From Treponema sp. UBA7570 (GTDB taxonomy: Bacteria; Spirochaetota; Spirochaetia; Treponematales; Treponemataceae): a DNA stretch of 44,026 nt. Position numbers and translations under genes: made by a program. The first letter of the stretch is position 1; every line of letters starts with the position of its first letter. The notes under the pieces are model-generated. The model did no database searches. It saw nothing but the letters and a program-made list of their open reading frames with translations, and had not been told where the DNA came from. The stretch covers positions 1-44,026 of the forward strand of contig DLLE01000063.1 of the NCBI GenBank assembly GCA_002477955.1, given 5' to 3'. Below are positions 1 through 7,883 of the stretch, in pieces.

Positions 1-95
1 GCGCACGACCGGGCTTATAGCCCGGATAGGAGCCCCGGAGTTGCCGGAACGGCAATGAGCGTTAGCGAAGGGCGGATAGCCGGAAATTCTGAGAT
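1..95. repeat. GC-rich multi-hairpin intergenic element (E1)
   Basis: This GC-rich stretch is unlike the AT-rich leader after it. Two perfect hairpins are visible: CCGGGCT (9-15) with AGCCCGG (19-25), and TTGCCG (41-46) with CGGCAA (50-55). The word GCGTTAGCG follows and recurs in the element at 6060-6195. The element may start before the window. No ORF is evident. I read it as one of a family of dispersed structured elements; function unknown. Confidence 0.5.
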
Positions 96-148
96 ATGTT
101 TTTTATAAATAGAAAATGATTTTTTTGCAACAGTTGTGCTGCTTTTTT

Positions 149-177
149 TTGCCTTTTTTTTATTTTTTGAGTATCTT
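149..177 (+). promoter_or_regulatory. candidate sigma-70 promoter of clpB
   Basis: TTGCCT (149-154) and TATCTT (172-177) are separated by 17 nt, giving a leader of about 65 nt before clpB. Both boxes are imperfect and the region is T-rich, so this is weak. I see no CIRCE inverted repeat. Confidence 0.25.
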
Positions 178-249
178 GAAATTATAAGAACAAAAAAATT
201 CTCTTAAAAAGTTTTTAGAGATGTAAATAAAAAATTTTGGAGGCGAAAA

Positions 250-2838
250 ATGAATTTTGATCAGTTTACATTAAAAGCACAGGACGCTCTCCAGGAAGCC
301 AGTGCCCTTGCTCAGCAAAATGATCATGCGGAAATCGGGCTTGAACATCTTTTAATTGCGCTTCTTGAGCAAAAAGATGGGCTTGTTAAACCGATTGTCG
401 AAAGAATAGGGGTTAGTGCTGGAGATTTGGACAGTGCGGCGAAAAATCTTTTGAGTTCGTATCCGAAGGTTACTGGAAATGTTCAGATTAGTCTTTCTTC
501 TGCAGCGCAGAAAGTTCTTGCGAAGGCAGAAAAGGAAATGACTTCTCTTAAAGATCAGTATCTTTCGGTTGAGCATATTTTGCTTGCTATGAGCGAAAGT
601 GAAGACCGGACTGGGGAACTTTTGCGTAAATATGGAGTTACTCGGGAAGCGATTCTTGAAAGCTTAAAGGCGGTTCGTGGAAATCAGACTGTTGACAGCC
701 AGGATCCGGAAAGCAAAATGCAGTCGCTTGAGAAATACTGCACGGATTTGACGGCTCGTGCCAGACAGGACAAAATTGATCCTGTTATTGGACGCGATGA
801 GGAAATTCGCCGTGTAATGCAGGTTTTGATACGACGGACTAAGAATAATCCTGTTTTGATTGGTGAACCTGGTGTCGGAAAAACAGCAATTGTCGAAGGT
901 CTTGCGCGTCGTATTGCAAGTGGCGATGTTCCTGAAAGTTTGAAAAACAAGCGTCTTTTGAGCCTCGATATGGGAAGCCTTGTTGCCGGTGCAAAATTTC
1001 GAGGTGAGTTTGAAGAAAGGCTTAAAGCTGTAATTACTGAAGTTTCAAAGAGCGAAGGACAGATAATAATGTTTATCGATGAACTTCATACTATAGTCGG
1101 CGCCGGCGCGAGCGAAGGTAGTATGGATGCTTCTAATCTTCTTAAACCGGCACTTGCCCGTGGAGAGCTTCATGTAATCGGTGCTACTACTTTGAACGAG
1201 TATCGCAAATACATTGAAAAAGATAGCGCGCTTGAAAGAAGGTTTCAGCAGGTTTATTGCGCTGAGCCGACTGTTGAAGATACGATTGCAATTTTGCGCG
1301 GTTTGAGAGATAAGTATGAAATTCATCATGGTGTTAAAATCAATGATGAAGCTCTTGTTGCTGCTGCAGAACTCTCTAACCGTTATATAACAAACAGATT
1401 TTTGCCAGACAAGGCAATTGACCTTGTTGACGAGGCTGCAAGCCGTTTAAAAATGGAAATCGAAAGCGAACCGACGGCTCTTGATCAGCTTGAGCGAAAA
1501 ATTTTGCAGTTGCAGATTGAAAAACAGTCGCTCTCCAAGGAAGATGACAAGGCGAGCCTTGAACGTCTTGAAAAACTTGAAAAGGAACTTGCGGATGTTA
1601 CGAACAAACGCGATTCTATGAAACTGGAATGGCAGAACGAAAAAGCCCAGATTGATAAATCGCGCAACCTTAAGGAAAAACTTGAGAATGCCCGGTTTGA
1701 AGAGGAAAAGTTTACACGAGAAGGAAATCTTGCAAAGGCTGCTGAATACAAATATTCGATAATTCCTGAGCTGCAAAAACAACTGGCAGAAAGTCAGGCT
1801 GCGGACGAAAAAAGAGTGAATTCCGCTGATGAATCTCTTTTGCGGCAGGAAGTTACGGAAGAAGATATTGCCTCAGTTGTAAGTGTTTGGACAGGAATTC
1901 CTGTAAGCAAGATGATGACGAGTGAAAAGCAAAAATATGTTCAGCTCGAAAATGTTTTGCATAAACGCGTTATTGGTCAGAACGAAGCTGTAAAAGTTGT
2001 AAGCGACGCAATCAGACGAAACAAGGCTGGGCTTAACGATCCAAACAGACCGCTTGGCAGTTTTATGTTTATTGGTCCGACAGGTGTAGGTAAGACTGAA
2101 CTTGCAAAAACTTTGGCTGATTTTTTGTTCAACGATGAAAAAGCCCTTACCCGAATTGATATGTCCGAGTATATGGAAAAATTCAGTGTGAGCCGTCTTA
2201 TCGGCGCACCTCCAGGATATGTAGGTTACGATGAAGGCGGACAGTTGACAGAAGCAGTTCGTCGTCGGCCGTACAGCGTAATTTTGTTTGATGAAGTCGA
2301 AAAAGCTCATCCAGATGTTTTTAACGTTCTTCTTCAGGTTCTTGATGATGGGCGGCTTACAGATGGACAGGGACGAGTAGTAGATTTTAAAAATACGATA
2401 ATCATTATGACTTCAAACCTCGGAAGCAATTTGATTCTTGAGGCTGGAGAAAATAATGAAACTGACAGTTCAAAACTTAAAGGCGAAATTGATTCACTGT
2501 TAAAATCAACATTTAGACCAGAATTTTTGAACCGTATTGATGAAATCGTAATGTTCAACCGTCTTGACAGAAGTTGCATTGGCGGAATCGTAAAAATTCA
2601 GCTTGAAAGGGTTACAAAGCGTCTTGAAGACAGAAGAATTTCGATTAAGTTTGATGATTCTGCTGTGAACTTTATTGCAGAAAAAGGTTATGATCCAGCC
2701 TTTGGTGCCCGCCCAATAAAAAGAGCCGTGCAGACCTGGGTTGAAAACCCTCTTTCAAAAGAGCTTCTGGAAGGAAAGTTTGGCGAAGGCAGCGTGATAA
2801 ATGTTTCTTCTGATGGAAAAGAGCTTATTTTTAAGTAA
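250..2838 (+). CDS. clpB: ATP-dependent disaggregase ClpB
   Basis: Hexameric AAA+ chaperone of the cytosol that threads aggregated proteins through its pore, working with DnaK. The 862-residue length is normal for the family. Order: Clp N-domain (about 1-145), first ATPase module with Walker A GEPGVGKT (205-212) and Walker B acids D277/E278, the M-domain coiled coil (about 400-525) that separates ClpB from ClpA and ClpC, then the second ATPase module with GPTGVGKT (609-616) and D681/E682. The start is set by GGAGG at 239-243. The gene stands alone, is convergent with the HD-GYP gene, and ends at a strong bidirectional terminator. Confidence 0.97.
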   Translation: MNFDQFTLKAQDALQEASALAQQNDHAEIGLEHLLIALLEQKDGLVKPIVERIGVSAGDLDSAAKNLLSSYPKVTGNVQISLSSAAQKVLAKAEKEMTSLKDQYLSVEHILLAMSESEDRTGELLRKYGVTREAILESLKAVRGNQTVDSQDPESKMQSLEKYCTDLTARARQDKIDPVIGRDEEIRRVMQVLIRRTKNNPVLIGEPGVGKTAIVEGLARRIASGDVPESLKNKRLLSLDMGSLVAGAKFRGEFEERLKAVITEVSKSEGQIIMFIDELHTIVGAGASEGSMDASNLLKPALARGELHVIGATTLNEYRKYIEKDSALERRFQQVYCAEPTVEDTIAILRGLRDKYEIHHGVKINDEALVAAAELSNRYITNRFLPDKAIDLVDEAASRLKMEIESEPTALDQLERKILQLQIEKQSLSKEDDKASLERLEKLEKELADVTNKRDSMKLEWQNEKAQIDKSRNLKEKLENARFEEEKFTREGNLAKAAEYKYSIIPELQKQLAESQAADEKRVNSADESLLRQEVTEEDIASVVSVWTGIPVSKMMTSEKQKYVQLENVLHKRVIGQNEAVKVVSDAIRRNKAGLNDPNRPLGSFMFIGPTGVGKTELAKTLADFLFNDEKALTRIDMSEYMEKFSVSRLIGAPPGYVGYDEGGQLTEAVRRRPYSVILFDEVEKAHPDVFNVLLQVLDDGRLTDGQGRVVDFKNTIIIMTSNLGSNLILEAGENNETDSSKLKGEIDSLLKSTFRPEFLNRIDEIVMFNRLDRSCIGGIVKIQLERVTKRLEDRRISIKFDDSAVNFIAEKGYDPAFGARPIKRAVQTWVENPLSKELLEGKFGEGSVINVSSDGKELIFK

Positions 2839-2900
2839 TTTTGAAGGTTAAAAACTTAAAAACCTAAAGGAGCAGTTTTTTCAGGAGAAAATTTAAAAAC

Positions 2901-2940
2901 AAAAAACGGTCTGATGAAAAATGTCAGGCCGCTTTTTGTT
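2901..2940. terminator. bidirectional terminator between clpB and HD-GYP gene
   Basis: CGGTCTGA (2907-2914) pairs with TCAGGCCG (2924-2931) with one G-U pair. An A-run precedes the stem and a T-run follows it, so it can stop transcription from both convergent genes. Confidence 0.85.
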
Positions 2941-2960
2941 TTATTGAATTTTAATGCAGT

Positions 2961-4205
2961 TTAGATTTTTATTTTTCCAGTTGAAATGAGGTTCAGCATG
3001 GCCTGCGCAATTTTTGGGTCAAATTGAGTTTCTTCACCTTTTTTTAATTCTGAAACTATTATGTTTTTTGGAAGGTGAGGCCTATAGGCTCTGTCAGTTG
3101 CCATTGCGTCGAAAGAGTCGGCGACGCAAACTATTCGTGCTTCAAGTGGAATTTCTTCTCCTTTTAAGCCTTCCATGTAGCCTTTCCCATCGAATCGTTC
3201 GTGATGATAAAGTGCAACCTTAGTTACGTTTTCTATTTCTTTAAAGCCTTTCAAGCTTTCTGCTCCATAGATAGTATGTTTTTTCATTTCTTCCCATTCT
3301 TCATCATTCAGTTTTGAGTTTTTGCATAATATTGACTGCGAAATAAAAACTTTTCCGACATCATGCAAAATTCCGCAGTTATAAATATTTTTCTGAAAAG
3401 CTTTGCTGTAACCGAGTTCTTTTGCAAGTAATTTTGAATATTTTGCAACGTTTAGAGAGTGTTGTTGTGTGTATTTGTCCCGTGTATCAATAAATCGGGC
3501 GCATAATTTTAGAATTTCTGAGATTTCTTTTTCTGCCTGTTGTTGCTGTTTTTTTACGACTTTGTAGTTTATGACTGTCAATATAAGAAAAATGAGACCG
3601 AGAATTGTTGATATTGTAAAAGATATGAATTTTTTGTTGCAGAAAAGCGGTTCAATGAGTTTTGTTTCCAGCGAAAAACTGCTTTCTGTTAAAAGTTCAT
3701 CTGTATACAAAACAAATCCTAATTTACAAAATGTTTTAGGAGAAACTTCGTCGTTGAGCGCAATTTTTGAAGGTTTTATTTTTATAGTTCCGTTTTTTAT
3801 CGTATAAAAACCGTTCCAGCAGCTATCGATTTTTGCATTTTTTGGAACTGTAAGCGAAAGAACCCAGTTTTGCATTTTTTTTGCTGTGTTATTGTAAATA
3901 TAGATGTCATATTGAGAGCCCCATGTTGAGTCTGATTGTTGCCAGCAGTTTAGAAGTCCATCGCTTCTCAATGGAATGTTCATGTTGATTGTACATTCCG
4001 GCTGTTTTACAGGATTTTCTGTGCGAAAAATGCGGTTTTCTTTTTCGATTTGAACTTCCTGCGTAAAAAAATGGGAAATTTTATTTTCAAATACGATGAT
4101 TACTGATGAGCCTAAAAGACCGCAAATGCTTATAAACGTAAAAATAATCGAAATAAAAATTGCTTTTTTGTGCAGAATAAAGGTTAAAATTTTGTTTTCT
4201 TCCAT
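2961..4205 (-). CDS. membrane-anchored HD-GYP-type phosphodiesterase
   Basis: Predicted cyclic-di-GMP phosphodiesterase. From the chosen start (MEENK) there is a membrane segment at about residues 13-37, an extracytoplasmic sensor region of about 150 residues, a second membrane segment near 195-215, a short charged linker and a C-terminal HD-GYP domain. HDVGK begins at H281, followed by HHERFDGKGY and the IPLEARIVCVADSFDAM block. The usual GYP is GYM here, so the signature proline is missing while the metal-binding histidines remain. The open frame extends to 4256, but neither start has a good ribosome site; 4205 gives the more usual short cytoplasmic N-terminus. The sensed ligand is unknown. 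Confidence 0.85.
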   Translation of the reverse strand: MEENKILTFILHKKAIFISIIFTFISICGLLGSSVIIVFENKISHFFTQEVQIEKENRIFRTENPVKQPECTINMNIPLRSDGLLNCWQQSDSTWGSQYDIYIYNNTAKKMQNWVLSLTVPKNAKIDSCWNGFYTIKNGTIKIKPSKIALNDEVSPKTFCKLGFVLYTDELLTESSFSLETKLIEPLFCNKKFISFTISTILGLIFLILTVINYKVVKKQQQQAEKEISEILKLCARFIDTRDKYTQQHSLNVAKYSKLLAKELGYSKAFQKNIYNCGILHDVGKVFISQSILCKNSKLNDEEWEEMKKHTIYGAESLKGFKEIENVTKVALYHHERFDGKGYMEGLKGEEIPLEARIVCVADSFDAMATDRAYRPHLPKNIIVSELKKGEETQFDPKIAQAMLNLISTGKIKI

Positions 4206-4328
4206 AAATAATTGCGCCAAATAAAATATGTATATCCAAAATTTATTATAACACAAAATTTTAATTTAACATAAAATTTCAATTTGAATTTTTATGATTT
4301 TGAATAAAAAAATTACACAGAGCAATAA

Positions 4329-4360
4329 AAAAAAGCGGTTTAAAAATCAAACCGCTTTTT
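4329..4360 (-). terminator. terminator of the mgl operon
   Basis: AAAAGCGGTTT (331-341 within the 4 kb block, i.e. 4331-4341) pairs perfectly with AAACCGCTTTT (4349-4359). On the minus strand the stem is followed by a long U-run, just after the mglC stop. The other flank also has T's, so it may act both ways. Confidence 0.85.
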
Positions 4361-4401
4361 AGTTTCATTTATAAAAGTTTACAAAATTTTCTTAGATTTA
4401 A

Positions 4402-6042
4402 TTACTTGCGCTTCAAGTATTTAATTGAATCAAGCGCAACTGCCGCAATGATTATTAATCCCTTAAATACAAACTGAAGGTTTGTGTCGATATGAAGGAA
4501 CGTAAGGCAGTAGGTAAGGCTTGTAAAGATTACAACACCGATTGCGGCCCCTCCAATTTTTCCTATGCCGCCGTTAAACGAAATTCCACCGACTACGCAG
4601 GCTGCAATCGCGTCCATTTCGTAGCCCTGGCCAGTTCCCGCGCTTGCGTTTGCACGGAATGCTTCCAAAAATGCTCCGCAACCGTAGAAAATCCCTGCCA
4701 TAATGAATACGCCCATTGTAACCCAGAAAACCGAAATTCCAGAAACACTTGCCGCTTCCGAGTTTCCTCCTACTGCGTACATGTTTTTTCCAAAAGTTGT
4801 TTTGTTCCAGATAAACCATGCAGCTATAATTGCAATTATTGCAGGAATAATCAGTTTAGGGAAAGTAACAAGCTCACCGTTTATAATTCCCAAAACCCAA
4901 CGGCCGCCGATTAAATCTTTTACAGAAGAGTCGATTGAACCGACCGGAGTTCCAGTTGTTCCGAAGAACAAAAGTCCGTAAATTATAAGTTGAGAGGCTA
5001 GTGTAGAGATAAACGGATGAATTTTTAGTTTTGCCGTAAATACACCTGCAAATGCGCAGAATGCCGTACAAAGCAGAATAGAAAGCAATAAAGCAAAAAT
5101 AAGGCGGACCCCCATCGGAAGCGCTGTAAAGTTCCATGGCCCCATGTTAAAGAATTTTACGATGTTCGTTCCTGGATGCAGAATAAGTCCAGTTACAACA
5201 GAACCCATAGCAACCATTCGTCCGACGCTCAAGTCTGTACCAGCAAGCAAAATCAAACCGGCAACTCCGAGAGCATAGAACATTCTTGTCGAAGACTGCT
5301 CAAGAATCGTAAAGATATTTGGCAAAGTCAAAAGGTTTCCTGCTCCGATTGCAGGGGCAATTATAATACAGACAACAAAGAAAATTGCAATTGCAATGTA
5401 AAGTCCATTGTCCAAAAAGAATTTTGAAAGTTTAAAACTGTTTTTGTAGTTTATAAAGCCGAGCTGAGCATCTTCAATAAAACTTGATTTTTCGTTGCGC
5501 AGTCCACGGTTAATTGTAACGTGATCCGTAAAAGCCTGTTTTTTCGCATCGCGGCAACGCTCAATTATCGTCTGGCTTCTATTTTTTTCGTCAAAAAGCG
5601 AAGTTTTGAGTTCGTATCGTGCGGTTTCCTTTTCTGACGGCGACTTTGCGTTTTCAATTCGGGCTTTTCCTTCTGCCTTTATTTTTCGAATTTTCTGGTC
5701 AAAATTTGCTTTTTCAATTTTTATTTTTTCATTTTCGGTTGCATCTACTGTTTTTATGTAGTCTTTTGCAGCCAAATTTGCGTAGGCGACAGCTTCTTTT
5801 GTAAGAATTTTGTCCTGCGCTTCGTTTTTCTTTGCGACAGCTTTAGCCTCTTCAAGCTGTTTTTTGTAGTCAGACAAAATTTGAGGCTTATTGTCGTATT
5901 CAATCATCGGATTTTTTTTGACTTTTGCAATAGCCTGCTTTATCTCTGCAATTTTATTTACACCGTCTGAGCGCAAGCCGTGGAGTTTTTCCTGATACTC
6001 TTTAATTTTTGGATTTTCTTGAAGTGTAACAAATTCTGCCAT
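4402..6042 (-). CDS. mglC: galactose/glucose ABC transporter permease MglC with long N-terminal extension
   Basis: Membrane permease of a sugar ABC importer of the MglC/RbsC family. The hydrophobic core from about residue 210 to the end matches the family, including the GTDLSVG and ACVVGGISFNGG segments, and ends in KYLKRK. The protein is 546 residues, whereas E. coli MglC is about 336. The surplus is an N-terminal stretch of about 200 charged, Lys/Glu/Ala-rich residues that looks helical or coiled-coil and should lie in the cytoplasm. The start is supported by GGGAG just upstream. It is the last gene of mglBAC, separated from mglA by a structured GC-rich element, so its expression may differ from that of mglA. 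Confidence 0.9.
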   Translation of the reverse strand: MAEFVTLQENPKIKEYQEKLHGLRSDGVNKIAEIKQAIAKVKKNPMIEYDNKPQILSDYKKQLEEAKAVAKKNEAQDKILTKEAVAYANLAAKDYIKTVDATENEKIKIEKANFDQKIRKIKAEGKARIENAKSPSEKETARYELKTSLFDEKNRSQTIIERCRDAKKQAFTDHVTINRGLRNEKSSFIEDAQLGFINYKNSFKLSKFFLDNGLYIAIAIFFVVCIIIAPAIGAGNLLTLPNIFTILEQSSTRMFYALGVAGLILLAGTDLSVGRMVAMGSVVTGLILHPGTNIVKFFNMGPWNFTALPMGVRLIFALLLSILLCTAFCAFAGVFTAKLKIHPFISTLASQLIIYGLLFFGTTGTPVGSIDSSVKDLIGGRWVLGIINGELVTFPKLIIPAIIAIIAAWFIWNKTTFGKNMYAVGGNSEAASVSGISVFWVTMGVFIMAGIFYGCGAFLEAFRANASAGTGQGYEMDAIAACVVGGISFNGGIGKIGGAAIGVVIFTSLTYCLTFLHIDTNLQFVFKGLIIIAAVALDSIKYLKRK

Positions 6043-6059
6043 AATTTTCTCCCTAAAAA

Positions 6060-6195
6060 ATCTTTTAGTCGGGCGTTCCCCTCGCTTTAGTTCGGGTCGC
6101 TATGTTCGGAGTTCCGCTTTCGCTCCATTGCTTCGTTTCGCTATGCTCCACTTCGCAATAAGCCTATGGCTTACTCCTGCCAGCGCTAACGCTTT
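6060..6195. repeat. GC-rich structured intergenic element (E2) inside the mgl operon
   Basis: This fills the mglA-mglC gap. It contains the hairpin TAAGCC-TAT-GGCTTA and, on the minus strand, a GAAACGAAGCAATGGAG block followed by CGAAAGC. Almost the same block occurs at 17815-17845 upstream of deoC. It also carries GCGTTAGCG on the minus strand, as in element E1. No ORF. Confidence 0.5.
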
Positions 6196-6196
6196 T

Positions 6197-7690
6197 TTAT
6201 AGATATTTATCCGAAAGCCTTAAAAGCGCTTCCTGATCCGTTTCTTTTGTGTTTACGATTCCTGCAAGCCTGTGGTTTGACATTACAGCAATTCTATTTG
6301 TAATTCCTAAAATTTCAGGCATTTCGCTGGAAACTACAATAATTGTCTTTCCTTCTTTTGCCATTTTGATTATCAACTGATAAATTTCGTATTTTGCTCC
6401 AACGTCAATACCGCGAGTCGGCTCGTCGAGCAGAAGAATGTCTGGTTCCCGTTCAAGCCATTTTCCTATAATTACTTTTTGCTGGTTTCCACCAGAAAGA
6501 GAAGTAATGAGTTCATCTGCTGAAACGCATTTTGTGTGCATTTTTTTTATTTCACGGTTTGCGGCATCGCGCATTTTTCTTGAAGACAAAAGCCCGAATT
6601 TTTTGTACTGCTCAAGGTTTGTTATGCAGGTGTTAAATTCGATTGTGTCTTTTCCGAACATTCCGTTGAGTTTCCGTTCTTCTGTAACCATTGCAAAATT
6701 GTAGGCCATTGCGTCTTTTGGGCTCGAAAAACGGACAGAACGGCCGTTCAAGATAATTTCACCTTTCGAAATTGTTCTTATACCAAAGATTGATTCTAAA
6801 AGTTCGCTTCTTCCTGCGCCGACAAGTCCGTAAAGACCAAAAATTTCACCTTTTTTAACCGTAAACGAAATATCTTCGAGTTGCGGTGAATATTTTGTCG
6901 AAAGATTCTTAATTTCCAGATAGTCTTCTCCTGGAGTATTGTCAACGTCCGGAAATCGTTTGTCCAGCGAACGGCCGACCATTGCAGAAATCAGCTCGTC
7001 CATCTTTGCGTCGAGCGTTGTTTTTTGATAAACCATATTTCCGTCGCGCAAAACTGAAACTTCATCACAAATCTGGAAAATTTCGTCCATTTTGTGCGAA
7101 ATATAAACAAAAGAAACCCCTTTTGACTTTAAATCGCGAACGATTGCAAATAATTTATTTATTTCTGGTTCTGTAAGCGAAGATGTTGGTTCGTCAAGAA
7201 CGATAATTTTTGCATTGTAAGATACAGCTTTTGCAATTTCTACCATCTGCCGCTGAGAAACAGACATTGTTCTCATAATTACATTCGGGTTTACGTTCAT
7301 TTTTAAAGAACTGAAAAGACGGCTTGACTCCCGGAACATCCGTTTTTCATCTATTACTCCGAATTTTTTTGGATACCTTCCTAAAAAGAGATTGTCCATT
7401 ACAGTTCTATCAAGACACTGGTTTAATTCCTGATGAACCATCGAGACTCCGTTTTCGAGGGCTTCTTTTGGACTTGTAAAATCGATAGGTTTTCCGTCTA
7501 AAAAAAATTGACCTTCGTCTTGTTCGTATATGCCAAAAAGGCATTTCATCATTGTAGATTTTCCAGCGCCATTTTCGCCCATAAGGCCTAAAACTGTGCC
7601 TTTTTTGAGCGTAATGTTGATTCCGCTAAGAACCTTGTTTTTCCCAAATGATTTTGAAAGATTTTTAATTTCAAGCAGATTATCATTCAT
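6197..7690 (-). CDS. mglA: galactose/glucose ABC transporter ATP-binding protein MglA
   Basis: Double-domain ATPase that powers the sugar importer with MglC and MglB. The N-terminal cassette has Walker A GENGAGKST (38-46) and the degenerate signature VSQRQ. The C-terminal cassette has a modified Walker A region (GLVGAGRSE) and a canonical LSGGNQQK signature near residue 395, followed by DEPTRGIDVG. This split between cassettes is typical of MglA/RbsA proteins. At 497 residues the length is normal. The start has AGGGAG upstream. It lies between mglB and mglC on one strand. Substrate is inferred from MglB. Confidence 0.94.
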   Translation of the reverse strand: MNDNLLEIKNLSKSFGKNKVLSGINITLKKGTVLGLMGENGAGKSTMMKCLFGIYEQDEGQFFLDGKPIDFTSPKEALENGVSMVHQELNQCLDRTVMDNLFLGRYPKKFGVIDEKRMFRESSRLFSSLKMNVNPNVIMRTMSVSQRQMVEIAKAVSYNAKIIVLDEPTSSLTEPEINKLFAIVRDLKSKGVSFVYISHKMDEIFQICDEVSVLRDGNMVYQKTTLDAKMDELISAMVGRSLDKRFPDVDNTPGEDYLEIKNLSTKYSPQLEDISFTVKKGEIFGLYGLVGAGRSELLESIFGIRTISKGEIILNGRSVRFSSPKDAMAYNFAMVTEERKLNGMFGKDTIEFNTCITNLEQYKKFGLLSSRKMRDAANREIKKMHTKCVSADELITSLSGGNQQKVIIGKWLEREPDILLLDEPTRGIDVGAKYEIYQLIIKMAKEGKTIIVVSSEMPEILGITNRIAVMSNHRLAGIVNTKETDQEALLRLSDKYL

Positions 7691-7752
7691 TTAGATGTCT
7701 CCCTAAAAAGGAATTTGAAAAACTGCTCGTAAAAAAAACGAGACTTTGAAAA

Positions 7753-7865
7753 GAAACTGTCCATTTTTGTTTTATATGCGGCTCTTGAACTTTGACAAAA
7801 TATCAAATTGATTTTTAGCAGATTCAACCGCCGCTTTTTTTATATAGAACTTTTTGGACAGTTTC
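7753..7865 (-). terminator. long nested stem-loop between mglB and mglA (attenuator or mRNA stabiliser)
   Basis: GAAACTGTCCA (7753-7763) pairs perfectly with TGGACAGTTTC (7855-7865). Inside, GCGGC (7778-7782) faces GCCGC (7830-7834), TTGAA faces TTCAA, and TTTGA faces TCAAA at the tip. On the minus strand a short T-run follows the outer stem. The position just after the binding-protein gene fits partial termination or protection of the mglB mRNA. Confidence 0.55.
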
Positions 7866-7883
7866 CTGGCAAACTTTTGATAA

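Noticed and set aside
4206..4256. The longer N-terminus of the HD-GYP protein
   Set aside because: The extra 17 residues have no ribosome site and would place hydrophobic text before the usual start; kept only as an alternative.
7691..7883. A sugar-responsive riboswitch in the mglB-mglA gap
   Set aside because: The structure is a simple long nested hairpin without a junction or conserved bases of a known class.
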